A DNA stretch of 64,000 nt from Candidatus Methanoflorens stordalenmirensis (GCA_003139855.1 PLGY01000036.1:38315-102314); one strand, 5' to 3'; positions 1 to 8,462 are shown, counted from the first letter of the stretch. Translations and numbers: made by a program. Notes: a model not told the origin generated them from the letters alone.

Positions 1-639
1 GCTGCGGGTCTTCCGATGTGCCAGGACACAGGCGTTCCTATCTTCTTTGTCGAGATCGGACGAGAAGCAAACATCGATTTTGGCCTGAAAGAGGCACTTG
101 CAACTGCTGTACAGCGTGCGACTGACGCAGTGCCCCTCAGGAAACACGCGGTTTACCCGCTCACAAGAAGGAGCTGCGATGAACCGCTCTTCGATATGAT
201 TTGTGACGTCAGCGAGGGGAACAGGCTATCGGTTGCCGTACTGGTCAAAGGCGCGGGTTCAGAAAACGTAAGCGCTTTGGCTATGCTGGAGCCGCTTCAA
301 GACGTTAGGCCGTTCGTCCTCAACACGATATGGGAAAGTGGCGGCAAGCCGTGTCCGCCTATCATTGTGGGGCTAGGCATCGGAAGCACATTTGACGGCT
401 GCGCGCGTCTGGCGAAAAGAACGCTGTTGAGATCGTTAGAAGAAGACCAGAGCCCCTTTGAAGCAGAGATCTTAGAACAGATCAACGAACTAGGCATCGG
501 ACCGATGGGCCTTGGCGGCGACACAACTGCGTTGCGCGTTTTCGTCGAAGAGGCCCCGTGTCACACCGCCATGCTTCCTGTAGCAGTGGCAGTCCAGTGC
601 TGGGCCGATCGAAAGGCGAGATTCAGCATCAAGTTATAA
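1..639 (+). CDS. fumA: Fumarate hydratase class I, alpha subunit (5' partial)
   Basis: Iron-sulfur fumarase/tartrate dehydratase alpha chain, which with the beta chain interconverts fumarate and malate. The frame is open from base 1 (AAGLP then MCQDTGVP), so the ORF-track ATG at 16 is internal and the N-terminus lies outside the window. The CQDTG motif carries a conserved cluster-ligand cysteine; GVGLGIGS-like and GPMGLGGDTT segments are typical of the family. The beta-subunit gene follows 14 bases downstream after a GAGGAG ribosome site, as expected for the two-gene archaeal enzyme. The role in an incomplete TCA cycle is inferred from the family. Confidence 0.93.
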   Translation, partial: AAGLPMCQDTGVPIFFVEIGREANIDFGLKEALATAVQRATDAVPLRKHAVYPLTRRSCDEPLFDMICDVSEGNRLSVAVLVKGAGSENVSALAMLEPLQDVRPFVLNTIWESGGKPCPPIIVGLGIGSTFDGCARLAKRTLLRSLEEDQSPFEAEILEQINELGIGPMGLGGDTTALRVFVEEAPCHTAMLPVAVAVQCWADRKARFSIKL

Positions 640-653
640 CGAGGAGTCGTAGC

Positions 654-1256
654 TTGGATCGATCAAACGCTATGCCAACCGTGCTACACGCCCCGATATC
701 CCCAGCAGATATAGCTCCATTCAAGATTGGCGACGTCGTTTATATCAGCGGGGTTCTCTATACAGCTAGAGACAAAGCACACGATAGGATGCTAGCCGAC
801 CCGCACCTCCCGTTCAGTTTGCAGGACGCCTGCATTTACCACAGCGGGCCGCTCATCGTGAAAGAGGGGGACACGTATCGTGTTGTTTCGGCAGGACCGA
901 CGACCAGTGCGCGAATGAACGCGCAGACGCCCTCCATTGTGAAGCAGGGCGTAACGGCGATAATCGGCAAAGGAGGCATGTCTCAAGAAGTTGCCCGTTC
1001 GTTTGCTGGTCGTTGCATGTATCTCGCGTTCACGGGAGGCTGCGGGATGCTGGCACGCGAAAAAATCGTGGAGGTCTTAGATGTGTACTATGCGGAGCTC
1101 GGCGCCACGGAAGCTGTGTGGAAACTCAAAGTGCTCAACTTTGGGCCTCTTTTGGTAGCAATAGACTCTCGAGGCGACAGCATCTACGAAACCGTCCGTG
1201 CGCGTTCGCACGAACGTCTCCTACGCTTGATCGCTGAGCGAAAGCGCGCTCTATGA
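654..1256 (+). CDS. fumB: Fumarate hydratase class I, beta subunit
   Basis: Beta chain of the two-subunit fumarase; this swivelling domain completes the active site with the alpha chain. Visible family features are GDVVYISGVLYTARDKAH near the N-terminus, YHSGP, AGPTTSARM and GGCGMLA. I place the start at TTG 654, seven bases after GAGGAG (641-646), because the ORF-track ATG at 558 lies deep inside the alpha gene. ATG 672 is an alternative but sits far from the ribosome site. Length of about 200 residues is normal for a separate beta subunit. Confidence 0.92.
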   Translation: MDRSNAMPTVLHAPISPADIAPFKIGDVVYISGVLYTARDKAHDRMLADPHLPFSLQDACIYHSGPLIVKEGDTYRVVSAGPTTSARMNAQTPSIVKQGVTAIIGKGGMSQEVARSFAGRCMYLAFTGGCGMLAREKIVEVLDVYYAELGATEAVWKLKVLNFGPLLVAIDSRGDSIYETVRARSHERLLRLIAERKRAL

Positions 1257-1270
1257 GCCTACCGACCGCA

Positions 1271-2569
1271 TTAATCTTTTTTATAGATGCCTATTGTCCG
1301 CTCGTGTTTGTACGCTTCAACAAGCGACTCAAGCCGGCGAAGCTGTTCCTGTTGTTTTGCGTTGGCGATTTCTGTTTGACCCTTTTCGATCATAAGCTCC
1401 AATGCATTCTTGTCGATCGTCATCAAAGTGCCAGAAAGATCCAATGCGAGCTCGCGCATCGAAAAAATAGGAATATCAGCTTCAAATAACGTTTTTCGAG
1501 CTACGTGCGACATTTCGTTTTTAACGACGACGGCGCGTATTCGTTTGTTGACCAAGAATTCAGCAGCAGCGATGCCGCCACCGCTTGCGTCCTCGAACAA
1601 GATGATGCTTTCGCTCAGCCCAAACTGGTCATCCGCGGCCTGAATCGCTTCTCGGTTGAAGGATTTGACGACTTTGACTGCCTTGACCGCTTTGTTACGC
1701 TCAGTTGCCCCGATTTGCTTCAGCTTACTGATGCGTTTCTGCAAGCCCTCATTGACCCTTTTCGTGCGTACAAGCTCAGCTGAAAGGCGACCGATTTCCT
1801 TTTGCCTGAACGTAACTTCCCTGTCCCTTCTCAGGTTTTTTGCGTCTTGAGACCGAATGGTATTAATCTTATTCTGCAGCTTCAGCACCTTTTCTTGGTC
1901 TAACTGCAACGATTCATTCAGATCAGCCACGTAGCTCGAAAGCCGATTAATTTGCTCGTCTTGTCGTTTGATGATTGCCTTGAAGTAGAGGATGTCGGGA
2001 CCTAGAAGATCCTTCTCTGGGGCTGAAATTTGGCGTTGCACGTGATTCTCCGTCGGCACTAGGGGCTTTTTGAGCAAATTGATCGCAGAATCAAACGTAT
2101 GTCCGCGCAAAACCAGCATCTGAAGTTCGTCGAGTTCAACGTCGGCAGAAGCCCTCTTCTCCACACTTTCAAGCTTGTTTCTGAGGCTTCTGGCCGCATC
2201 GATTGCAGCAGCGAGCGCATCTCGTTCGTGTTCGTTTGAATAGTCAAAGAGCTTCGTGTCGCGCCGCTTCTGTTCCAGCGAAAGTGATGAAGCAGGTGTG
2301 TGCAGAATCGCGTTAAAAGCTCGCTTTATCCGTTCGACAGTTGCGGGAGCTGGATTCTTATCCGTGGCGATGATAAGCGGGTGTCCCGATTCAATCAGCA
2401 ACCCCACGAGCTCAGAAAAACCCCAAGATCTTGAGCTGCCGGTTCTAAGGAGTCCACCTTTCAAATCCAAAACGGCAAAAGCGGCGGTTGTTCCGGGATC
2501 TACGCCGACGATAGTGTACGTCCTCTTTGGCGCAACTAAACTCCCGCCGTTTTCGTTAGTGGTCGAAAT
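1271..2569 (-). CDS. DUF460 family protein, RNase H-like N-terminus and coiled coil
   Basis: Archaeal DUF460/COG2433 protein of unknown function, predicted to have an RNase H-like nucleotidyl fold. The first strand motif IVGVDPGTTAAFAVLDLKG lies upstream of the ORF-track start (TTG 2470), so that start is too short. The frame has no ATG, GTG or TTG between 2470 and the end of rio2. An ATT at 2569-2567 sits exactly seven bases after GGAGGTG (2577-2583 on the plus strand as CACCTCC), giving 432 residues. The middle third is a long heptad-rich coiled coil (roughly residues 190-300), followed by a small C-terminal domain. It follows rio2 on the same strand and is probably co-transcribed. A sequence error of ATG to ATT would give the same protein. 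Confidence 0.85.
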   Translation of the reverse strand: MSTTNENGGSLVAPKRTYTIVGVDPGTTAAFAVLDLKGGLLRTGSSRSWGFSELVGLLIESGHPLIIATDKNPAPATVERIKRAFNAILHTPASSLSLEQKRRDTKLFDYSNEHERDALAAAIDAARSLRNKLESVEKRASADVELDELQMLVLRGHTFDSAINLLKKPLVPTENHVQRQISAPEKDLLGPDILYFKAIIKRQDEQINRLSSYVADLNESLQLDQEKVLKLQNKINTIRSQDAKNLRRDREVTFRQKEIGRLSAELVRTKRVNEGLQKRISKLKQIGATERNKAVKAVKVVKSFNREAIQAADDQFGLSESIILFEDASGGGIAAAEFLVNKRIRAVVVKNEMSHVARKTLFEADIPIFSMRELALDLSGTLMTIDKNALELMIEKGQTEIANAKQQEQLRRLESLVEAYKHERTIGIYKKD

Positions 2570-2607
2570 TGCGTCGCACCTCCAACGCGCCCAAAAATAG
2601 GCCTCCG

Positions 2608-3513
2608 CTAGCCTGCAAAACGTTGTGCGGGACCGTGATCGCGTTGTTTTACGTATGCCAAAACATCTTCTGTTCGTCTTGCTATTTGATATTTTCTAGC
2701 AAAATACGATAGGACGGTGCTCACGTCTCTATGGAGCAATTCATCAGCATTGGGGTGCGACGCTGGTACCCATTGTGGCCAGTCGATCAGGGCGATGTTT
2801 CCGTCGGCACACACAATTACGTTGTATTCGCTTAAGTCGGCGTGAATGATGCCGAGCTCATACGTCAACTTAATCTGCGCAATGATCTTTTCAAGAATGA
2901 CGACAGGGTCTCCTAGCGCAGTGTTGCTCATCTCTCGACCGTTTACAAGTCCCATGACGATAACGTGTCGGTTGCGCGCAATCGGCGTTGGAACGGCGAC
3001 GTTCCCATAGAGAGTGGCAATGGCCTCATATTCTCTTTCTGCTGCGAGCCTAGAAGCAAGCATCCACGAGCATCGTTCGGCCTCACCGAAATATCCCCTA
3101 GATCGTTTCACGTGCCGGAAGGTCGTGCCTTCACGATGGAATTTCACAATCACGATCCGACCGCCTTCACGCTCGGCGTCGTAAATATCAGACTCCTTCC
3201 CAACACCCACTTTCGATCCGAGAGACTCTATGGCCCCGCGCCGAACAAGCGTATTGATGGCAAGGGCGTCATACCCACCGAAAGTTAGCTTGTAGCCGAC
3301 GTAGTGGGCCGTTTTCCGCTCAACGAGCTTATATTTGGAAAGCCGCTTGATTCTGTAATCCACCTCGTCTCGCGGCAGTCGAGCGTAGTTAGGCAGATCA
3401 TCGACTGGAACCCAGTCAAAAAAACGCATGCCGGTTTCGACCGCTTGCAGCACTCGGAAATCATAGCGCTCCAACTCCCTAAATTCGCGTGCAATATCTT
3501 GAAGCATCTTCAC
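2608..3513 (-). CDS. rio2: RIO2-type atypical serine/threonine kinase
   Basis: RIO2 kinase/ATPase acts in maturation of the small ribosomal subunit. The first ~85 residues form the RIO2 winged helix (YDFRVLQAVETGMRFFDWVP). The nucleotide loop is GSKVGVGKESDIY, the catalytic loop IIHADLSEYNV and the metal loop LIDWPQWV, all intact. Length 301 is normal. A second ATG two codons in is a possible start. It faces the ncsA gene across a 75-base divergent gap and leads into the DUF460 gene. Confidence 0.96.
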   Translation of the reverse strand: MKMLQDIAREFRELERYDFRVLQAVETGMRFFDWVPVDDLPNYARLPRDEVDYRIKRLSKYKLVERKTAHYVGYKLTFGGYDALAINTLVRRGAIESLGSKVGVGKESDIYDAEREGGRIVIVKFHREGTTFRHVKRSRGYFGEAERCSWMLASRLAAEREYEAIATLYGNVAVPTPIARNRHVIVMGLVNGREMSNTALGDPVVILEKIIAQIKLTYELGIIHADLSEYNVIVCADGNIALIDWPQWVPASHPNADELLHRDVSTVLSYFARKYQIARRTEDVLAYVKQRDHGPAQRFAG

Positions 3514-3588
3514 CGCCTTATAGCCAGACTTCGTTTCTCCCTGTGCGGCAGAACAGTTTATTAGTGTTCATCCGGAGATGTACACGAG

Positions 3589-4482
3589 ATGAAGTGCGAT
3601 AAATGTAGCGCGCCTGCCGTTTTATTTCAGAGATATTCAGGGCTACACCTTTGCAAGGCGCATTTCTTCGCCGACGTTGAAAAGAAGATCAAGAAAGAGG
3701 TCAGAAAGAAACGAATCGAAGGCACGCTCGCTGTTGCGTTCAGCGGCGGGAAGGACTCTGCCGTGGTCTTAGCCGTATTAAATGACCTTTTCTCACGCCG
3801 TGGCGTTGAAATTGTGGCCATCACTATCGACGAAGGTATTTCAGGATACCGCGACAAGGCTCTTGAATCAGCAGCAATGCTCATCGCAGAGCTCGGCGTT
3901 CGATGGCAGGTGGCTTCGTTTGAGGACTACTTTGACATCAGAATCGATCGCGTGCACGAGCGACCGTGCACGGTTTGCGGGATCCTCCGACGCTCACTCC
4001 TGAATCGGATAGCAAAAACGGTCGGCGCCGCGACACTCGTCACAGGCCACAATCTCGATGATGAAGCACAAACAGTTCTGATGAATTATTTGCGCGGAGA
4101 CATCGATCGGCTGCTGCGGCTTGATCACCCCGCCAAAGAAGGACTAGTCCGGCGTGTCAAACCACTCAAATATGTGCCAGAAAAAGAAGTCGCGCTATAC
4201 GCTGTTCTCAGGGGAATCCCCATCAGCCTTGACGAGTGCCGTTTCTCTGCTGGGGTGTTTCGAGCCGAGGTGCGCAGCGTGCTGAATCAGCTAGAGCCTA
4301 GGCACCCAGGCACCAAGTACGCGCTCGTCAAGGGCCTTGAAAGGATCTTGGGATTAACGCAGCGTGAGCCGTTTCAGCTCGGTCACTGTGTGCAGTGCGG
4401 AGAACCCGCGGTCAAAGCGCTCTGTCAGAGCTGTGAAATCCTGAGAGAGCTGCAGTCGAGGGACTATAAAACGGCCAAATGA
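3589..4482 (+). CDS. ncsA: tRNA 2-thiolation enzyme, TtuA/Ncs6 family
   Basis: Adenylating sulfurtransferase for 2-thiouridine in tRNA. An N-terminal zinc motif (MKCDKC ... LHLCKAHF) is followed by the PP-loop AFSGGKDSAV around residue 50. A mid-protein CTVCG and TGHNLDDEAQTVLMN contribute catalytic or cluster-binding residues, and a C-terminal zinc finger reads GHCVQCGEPAVKALCQSC. This order matches the TtuA/NcsA family rather than TilS. The gene runs convergent with ftsZ, whose stop is 38 bases away. Confidence 0.93.
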   Translation: MKCDKCSAPAVLFQRYSGLHLCKAHFFADVEKKIKKEVRKKRIEGTLAVAFSGGKDSAVVLAVLNDLFSRRGVEIVAITIDEGISGYRDKALESAAMLIAELGVRWQVASFEDYFDIRIDRVHERPCTVCGILRRSLLNRIAKTVGAATLVTGHNLDDEAQTVLMNYLRGDIDRLLRLDHPAKEGLVRRVKPLKYVPEKEVALYAVLRGIPISLDECRFSAGVFRAEVRSVLNQLEPRHPGTKYALVKGLERILGLTQREPFQLGHCVQCGEPAVKALCQSCEILRELQSRDYKTAK

Positions 4483-4520
4483 GCCGCGAGCCAGCGACGT
4501 GTTAAATGTGAAAGAGCACC

Positions 4521-5666
4521 TTAGAGGATGCTGTCGATCTCTCCGGATTCGAACTCGCGGGCGAAGTCTTTCACGCGCGATTCTTTTCTGGCCCCGCTGG
4601 CGCCTTGTTTTGCGCTTTGAAACTTGAATAGCTCGCCATAAGTCGGCCCTAACACCTGAGCAGATTGCACGCCAGTCACGATCGACATCACGCGCACGCG
4701 GCCCTCGTACCCTCTCTGAACCCGTGCACCCCAAATGACGTTAGCGTTTGGATCCAACTGGGAGGTCAAAGCCTTAGCGATCTCTTCGGCCTCTTTCAGC
4801 GTCAAGTCCGGTCCACCTGTGATATGGATCAATGCGCCTTTTGCCCCGCGGAAGTCAACTTCGAGGAGCGGATGATTGAAGGCCTCACGCACGACGTCGC
4901 GTGCTTTGTCTTGGCTTTGCGATTCACCGACTAGCATGGCGGCAACGCCGCCGCTATTCATGATGGTTCTGACATCTGCGTAGTCAAGGTTTATCAATGA
5001 AGGTTGTGTGATCGTTTCAGCGATGCCCTTAACGGTTTCTGCGATGATCTGATCCATCACTGAGAACGCATGGTCAATCGGCAAGTTCGGCACGAATTCA
5101 AGCAGACGATTATTATCAAGAACAATGACCGTATCAGCATCTCTCCGCAAGTCTTCAAGTCCTTCTTCGGCCTTAATCAGCCGCGCGCGTTCCACATTGA
5201 ACGGAGTCGACACCATTGCCACGACGATTGCGCCGTGAGCTTTCGCGATCTGCGCGACGATCGGAGCAGCGCCTGTGCCGGTTCCGCCTCCCATCCCCGC
5301 GGTAACAAACACAAGATCGGTGTCTTTAAGAAGCGTTTCCAGCGTCCTGCGACCTAACTCGGTCGCACACCGTCCAACTTCAGGATCGCCGCCCGCACCC
5401 AACCCTTTGGTAATCGATTTGCCGACTAACACCTTGACGTCGGCGTCGATCATGTCCAAATGCTGTTTGTCAGTGTTGAGCGCGATGGTCTCGGCGCCGT
5501 CGACTCCTATGTTGTAGAGTCGGTTGACCGTGTTGTTGCCAGCCCCACCGCAGCCCACAATGAGTATCCGAGGGGCTCCAAATTCCTCTTCTTCTTCTTG
5601 AAGCATATGAGGTCGCTGCTTCTCCATTTCGCAGCGTCGCAAGGCCTCTTCGACAATACTTTGCAT
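4521..5666 (-). CDS. ftsZ: Cell division protein FtsZ
   Basis: Tubulin-like GTPase that forms the division ring. The nucleotide-binding G-box [10 protein letters not shown], the N-terminal [14 protein letters not shown] and the T7 loop NLDYADV (NxDxxD, needed for GTP hydrolysis) are all present, so the enzyme should be active. The ORF track begins at GTG 5678, but GGTGG there looks like the ribosome site for ATG 5666, giving [11 protein letters not shown]. The N-terminal extension and C-terminal acidic tail ([10 protein letters not shown]) are archaeal features. The small RHH gene cdrS lies immediately upstream. Confidence 0.97.
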   Translation of the reverse strand: MQSIVEEALRRCEMEKQRPHMLQEEEEEFGAPRILIVGCGGAGNNTVNRLYNIGVDGAETIALNTDKQHLDMIDADVKVLVGKSITKGLGAGGDPEVGRCATELGRRTLETLLKDTDLVFVTAGMGGGTGTGAAPIVAQIAKAHGAIVVAMVSTPFNVERARLIKAEEGLEDLRRDADTVIVLDNNRLLEFVPNLPIDHAFSVMDQIIAETVKGIAETITQPSLINLDYADVRTIMNSGGVAAMLVGESQSQDKARDVVREAFNHPLLEVDFRGAKGALIHITGGPDLTLKEAEEIAKALTSQLDPNANVIWGARVQRGYEGRVRVMSIVTGVQSAQVLGPTYGELFKFQSAKQGASGARKESRVKDFAREFESGEIDSIL

Positions 5667-5683
5667 ATATACCGCCACCTGTA

Positions 5684-5860
5684 CTAGATCAAAACCGCAC
5701 TTCGTTCTTTTCTGCTGAGGAGCTTCTCATAATGGGTATCAACCAGATCTCGAACAGCTGCACGGATTGCTTCGCTCTTCGAGGGGAATTCGCCCGCCAC
5801 TACCAGCTTATCTATGAGTTCCAGCTGTTGTTTCGGCAATCTCAGGGTGATTCGCTCCAT
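5684..5860 (-). CDS. cdrS: Ribbon-helix-helix regulator, CdrS-like
   Basis: Small DNA-binding protein of about 58 residues with one ribbon-helix-helix fold: the strand MERITLRLP followed by two helices ([28 protein letters not shown]). In haloarchaea a short RHH protein (CdrS) is co-transcribed with an ftsZ and controls division genes; the same arrangement is seen here. I use ATG 5860, since RHH proteins of this group usually begin with the strand; ATG 5869 is three codons upstream. The leader carries repeated CAGAC/GTCTG motifs that could be its own operator. Confidence 0.85.
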   Translation of the reverse strand: MERITLRLPKQQLELIDKLVVAGEFPSKSEAIRAAVRDLVDTHYEKLLSRKERSAVLI

Positions 5861-5885
5861 AGCAACCATCTGAATTTCTGTAGCG

Positions 5886-5967
5886 TCAGACGAAGAGCTG
5901 ACTTTTGTCTGCTTCAGAGGCTACAAAAAGCTGTCCAGTGTCAGACACATGTCTGTTTTTCGTCTGA
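5886..5967. promoter_or_regulatory. Cluster of CAGAC/GTCTG repeats upstream of cdrS-ftsZ
   Basis: Five copies of the pentamer CAGAC or its complement GTCTG occur at about 5887, 5907, 5942, 5951 and 5962. The central pair forms CAGACA-CA-TGTCTG, a 14-base near-palindrome of the kind bound by RHH dimers. A TATA-like TTTATAAAA lies at about 6009-6018, so the repeats fall between promoter and start codon of cdrS. An autoregulatory operator is inference. Confidence 0.5.
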
Positions 5968-6008
5968 CCGTCAATCACCCTACTGTAATATTAAACTTTT
6001 GTTATCGC

Positions 6009-6018
6009 TTTTTTATAA
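6009..6018 (-). promoter_or_regulatory. TATA box, putative cdrS-ftsZ promoter
   Basis: TTTTATAAAA in an AT-rich stretch upstream of cdrS. If used on the minus strand it gives a leader of about 125 bases that contains the repeat cluster. The rest of the 5861-6165 gap shows no gene. Confidence 0.4.
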
Positions 6019-6165
6019 AAAGAACAGGATTAATCTACTAAATTAAGCCGTACACCATAATGCTCTCAAACGCCCCAAAACCAGAATCAGAACCACTCTG
6101 ACAATATAAAGTCGCTCACCGAGCACAGTAAAGAATAAGTAATAACGGTCGCAATACTGTCGTCA

Positions 6166-6239
6166 CCCGCCTTAACTCAGTCTGGCAGAGTGGTCGGCTG
6201 TAGACCGACATGTCCCCCGTTCAAATCGGGGAGGCGGGA
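6166..6239 (+). tRNA. tRNA-Tyr (GTA)
   Basis: Full cloverleaf: acceptor CCCGCCT/AGGCGGG with the C1-G72 pair typical of archaeal tRNA-Tyr, anticodon stem GTCGG/CCGAC with loop CTGTAGA, T-arm CCCCG-TTCAAAT-CGGGG, discriminator A. There is no intron and CCA is not encoded. Confidence 0.96.
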
Positions 6240-6255
6240 TTCACCCGCCAATGAC

Positions 6256-6329
6256 GCTCCAGTAGCTCAGCCTGGGAGAGCGCCAGACTGAAGATCTGGT
6301 TGTCCCCGGTTCAAATCCGGGCTGGGGCA
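6256..6329 (+). tRNA. tRNA-Phe (GAA)
   Basis: Acceptor GCTCCAG/CTGGGGC with one G-T pair, anticodon stem CCAGA/TCTGG with loop CTGAAGA, T-loop TTCAAAT, discriminator A. It lies 16 bases after tRNA-Tyr and is probably on the same transcript. Confidence 0.96.
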
Positions 6330-6351
6330 TTCCCACTAGACGTACGAGTTT

Positions 6352-7023
6352 TTACTTTTTCTCTTGCTCCGGCAGCAGCGGCGTTAACCAATCAACGAAC
6401 ATCTTTTCGCTCCGGCTTTGTATGTAAACCGTCCCTTCTCCGTTAAATTCGGTAACCAGTACCTCGCCGCCAAGAACAGTGGATTTGACGCCTCCAAAAG
6501 TCCCAATTTTCCATTCGAGGCCTTCAGTGAATCCAACAATGTGCCCGGTATCAACGCGAAAACGTCCGTTGATTCTTCGTTCTTGAATGGCGCCAAAACT
6601 TGAAATAAACACGTACCCAGACTGAGAGACTTTCACAAAGAAAAGCCCCGTCTCCGACAAGAACCCTTTGACGCCGCCCCACTTCGTGTCTAAATCTAAG
6701 CTTTGCGAGCCCGCTAAGAAACTGTCTCCTTGGATAAGAAGCGTCTCATCCCTTATCTCTCTGTACGCAATATCGCCGACGTAAGGGGGAGCGAGGCCAA
6801 CGACCGCGTCACCTTGCGCCACGAACGTGTTCAGGAAAATGTCAGCACCGCCGAGCACCGTTCTCTTAAGCCCCCGGAGGACCCCTCCCTTGATTCCGGT
6901 GCTCACGCCAAAATTCGGACTCATGTAGGCCATAGATCGCCGATCGGCTTGAATACTTTCGCCATCTGAGAGTCTGACTTCTGCGAGGCTGTAGGTGGGT
7001 TTATACAAGATTTCATATTTCAT
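6352..7023 (-). CDS. TIGR00266/AIM24 family protein
   Basis: DUF124/AIM24-type beta-rich protein of 223 residues, widespread in archaea and bacteria with unknown biochemical role. Typical features are the repeated beta segments, SMAYMSPNFGVSTGIKGGVLRGLKRTVLGGADIFLNTF in the first third and GGVKSTVLGGEVLVTEFNGEGTVYIQSRS near the end. There is no signal peptide or membrane helix. Its 3' end faces tRNA-Phe, 22 bases away. Confidence 0.9.
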   Translation of the reverse strand: MKYEILYKPTYSLAEVRLSDGESIQADRRSMAYMSPNFGVSTGIKGGVLRGLKRTVLGGADIFLNTFVAQGDAVVGLAPPYVGDIAYREIRDETLLIQGDSFLAGSQSLDLDTKWGGVKGFLSETGLFFVKVSQSGYVFISSFGAIQERRINGRFRVDTGHIVGFTEGLEWKIGTFGGVKSTVLGGEVLVTEFNGEGTVYIQSRSEKMFVDWLTPLLPEQEKK

Positions 7024-7188
7024 AGGCTTCCTCTACGAATTTTCGGCTTATAGTTTGCGATCACAACGTGCAGCGCGACGACCCGCCGAACAAAGCAGGA
7101 GCAAACAAAAACGAAACGAGAGAAGGCGCGCAAGCAGCGTCGGTGCGCGTTTTATAAAGGATGAATAAGTTGTGAATAATGTGGTTCT

Positions 7189-7431
7189 TTGACTCGCATA
7201 GAACACCTGAAGATAATCCGACTAAAAATCGCAGAACTCAGCGAGCAGACGAATGCCGACGCGCTAAGCAACGCATTTTCAAATAAACATGGGGTCGCTA
7301 ACGTAGAGATCAACGTCAACAACGCGACTGTCGTCATCGCCTATGATGACACGCTCACGTCCATCTTCGAAATTGAAGCCCTTGTTTACAAGCTGAAATT
7401 CAAGCTCGAAGGCGTAAGTTACTTAAGCTGA
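7189..7431 (+). CDS. Small protein with HMA-like ferredoxin fold
   Basis: 80-residue protein that looks like the heavy-metal-associated alpha/beta fold: a helix with SEQTNADALSNAFSNKHGVANVEINVNNATVVIAYDDTLTSIFEIEALVYKLKF. It lacks the CxxC metal-binding motif, so metal transfer is not supported. An in-frame stop at 7177 forces the start to TTG 7189 or later. A TATA-like TTTATAAAGG lies at about 7150-7159. The function is unknown. Confidence 0.6.
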   Translation: MTRIEHLKIIRLKIAELSEQTNADALSNAFSNKHGVANVEINVNNATVVIAYDDTLTSIFEIEALVYKLKFKLEGVSYLS

Positions 7432-7499
7432 CCTCGCAGTAATCGCGAGCTCTCCTTCGCTAAACCAGCGCGAAATGCCTTGCCGTCGCGCTGATAACT

Positions 7500-7508
7500 T
7501 TTATATAG
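7500..7508 (+). promoter_or_regulatory. TATA box of tRNA-Gly
   Basis: TTTATATAG located about 32 bases upstream of the tRNA-Gly 5' end, the usual archaeal tRNA spacing. Confidence 0.6.
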
Positions 7509-7539
7509 ATACCAACGCATGATCGCATGCTCGATTTTT

Positions 7540-7611
7540 GCGCTGGTAGTGTAGTGGTTATCACTGAGGCTTGCCAAGCCTCAAACCCGGGTTCGAATCC
7601 CGGCTGGCGCA
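7540..7611 (+). tRNA. tRNA-Gly (GCC)
   Basis: Acceptor GCGCTGG/CTGGCGC with two G-T pairs, anticodon stem GAGGC/GCCTC with loop TTGCCAA, T-arm CCCGG-GTTCGAATC-CCGG, discriminator A. No intron. Confidence 0.95.
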
Positions 7612-7619
7612 TCTGACGT

Positions 7620-7720
7620 GCCGAGGTAGCCAAGTGGACTACGGCGCCAGCCTGGAAGTCTCGTGATCGGACAGCTGGTGAGGCTTCTGCCTCGCAGGGG
7701 TTCAAATCCCTTCCTCGGCG
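7620..7720 (+). tRNA. tRNA-Ser (GGA) with a 15-base intron
   Basis: Acceptor GCCGAGG/CCTCGGC, long class II variable arm (AGGCTTCTGCCT) and discriminator G identify serine. Anticodon stem CCAGC/GCTGG encloses 22 bases instead of 7. Removing 7658-7672 (GTCTCGTGATCGGAC) at the canonical 37/38 position leaves loop CTGGAAA with anticodon GGA. The last 19 bases overlap the end of the convergent TlyA-like gene. Confidence 0.92.
7658..7672 (+). other. Predicted tRNA-Ser intron at position 37/38
   Basis: Fifteen-base insertion directly after A37. It can pair internally as GTCT/GGAC, but the full bulge-helix-bulge was not checked by folding. Confidence 0.75.
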
Positions 7721-8424
7721 TCTCGATCCCCCCTCTTCTTTTGAGCGATGACGTAAAGCTCGTCTTTTTGCGAGCTAAACAGCTTAACGATTTTGAAGCC
7801 TTCATCCTCGATGCGCTTCATAAGATCCCCTATAGCTTGTTCTGCTACTTTCCCTTTAAAAACCTGCAAGACTAGCCCTCCAGTTTTGAGAACCGCTGAC
7901 AACTTTGCGAGAAGCTTAAGTGCATCAGCTGGTTCCGCCGTTATATCATTTAGCAGAACGTCAAAGCGCACCCCAAGACGGCCAAAATCAAAAGAAAATG
8001 CGTCAGCGTAAATGAGAGTTACCTGGCCAGGATACCTTCCTGCAACCGCCTCAAGAAATGGCTTGCATGACGAACTGAACTCGACTGCGTAAACTTCGTG
8101 CGCTAGTTCCGCCGCGTACCACAAGAAGCCTCCCGCGCTCGCGCCAATGTCGAGTACGGCGTCACCGGTTTTTATCAGCTCAAACGCCTCTTGGATTCCT
8201 CTTAGTTTCCAATACCCAGCCGGTCTGTCGGCAGCAGCGCCAACGGTAACCACTTGGTGACGCGTAATGTCAAACGAAGCCTTGACGACAGTCCTTCCGT
8301 CAACTGTAACAAACCCACTTTTGATCGCCCTTTGTGCGCGTGAGCGCGATGCAATAAGCTTTTCCCGAACGAGATACGTATCCAGCCGCATGGTGTGCGC
8401 AAGCTTCTTGTATGTATCATCCAT
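7702..8424 (-). CDS. TlyA-like S4-domain rRNA methyltransferase
   Basis: An S4 RNA-binding domain (residues about 12-60, MRLDTYLVREKLIASRSRAQRAIKSGFVTVDG) is followed by a SAM-dependent FtsJ-type domain with VLDIGASAGGFLWY, VYAVEF and LLNDITAEP. This is the TlyA/hemolysin-A layout, which in bacteria 2'-O-methylates rRNA; the archaeal substrate is not established. Length 240 is usual. The last six codons and the TGA stop lie inside the antisense of tRNA-Ser, and the stop itself is the complement of the tRNA T-loop. Confidence 0.88.
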   Translation of the reverse strand: MDDTYKKLAHTMRLDTYLVREKLIASRSRAQRAIKSGFVTVDGRTVVKASFDITRHQVVTVGAAADRPAGYWKLRGIQEAFELIKTGDAVLDIGASAGGFLWYAAELAHEVYAVEFSSSCKPFLEAVAGRYPGQVTLIYADAFSFDFGRLGVRFDVLLNDITAEPADALKLLAKLSAVLKTGGLVLQVFKGKVAEQAIGDLMKRIEDEGFKIVKLFSSQKDELYVIAQKKRGDRDAEEGI

Positions 8425-8462
8425 TAGATTACAAGCTAAAAAGCTTTACAAAGTCGCATCTC

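Noticed and set aside
2256-2600. 114-residue plus-strand ORF
   Set aside because: Antisense to the N-terminal region of the DUF460 gene, including the part upstream of the ORF-track start.
4354-4734. 126-residue minus-strand ORF overlapping the ends of ncsA and ftsZ
   Set aside because: Arginine-rich shadow with no family features; both flanking genes are certain.
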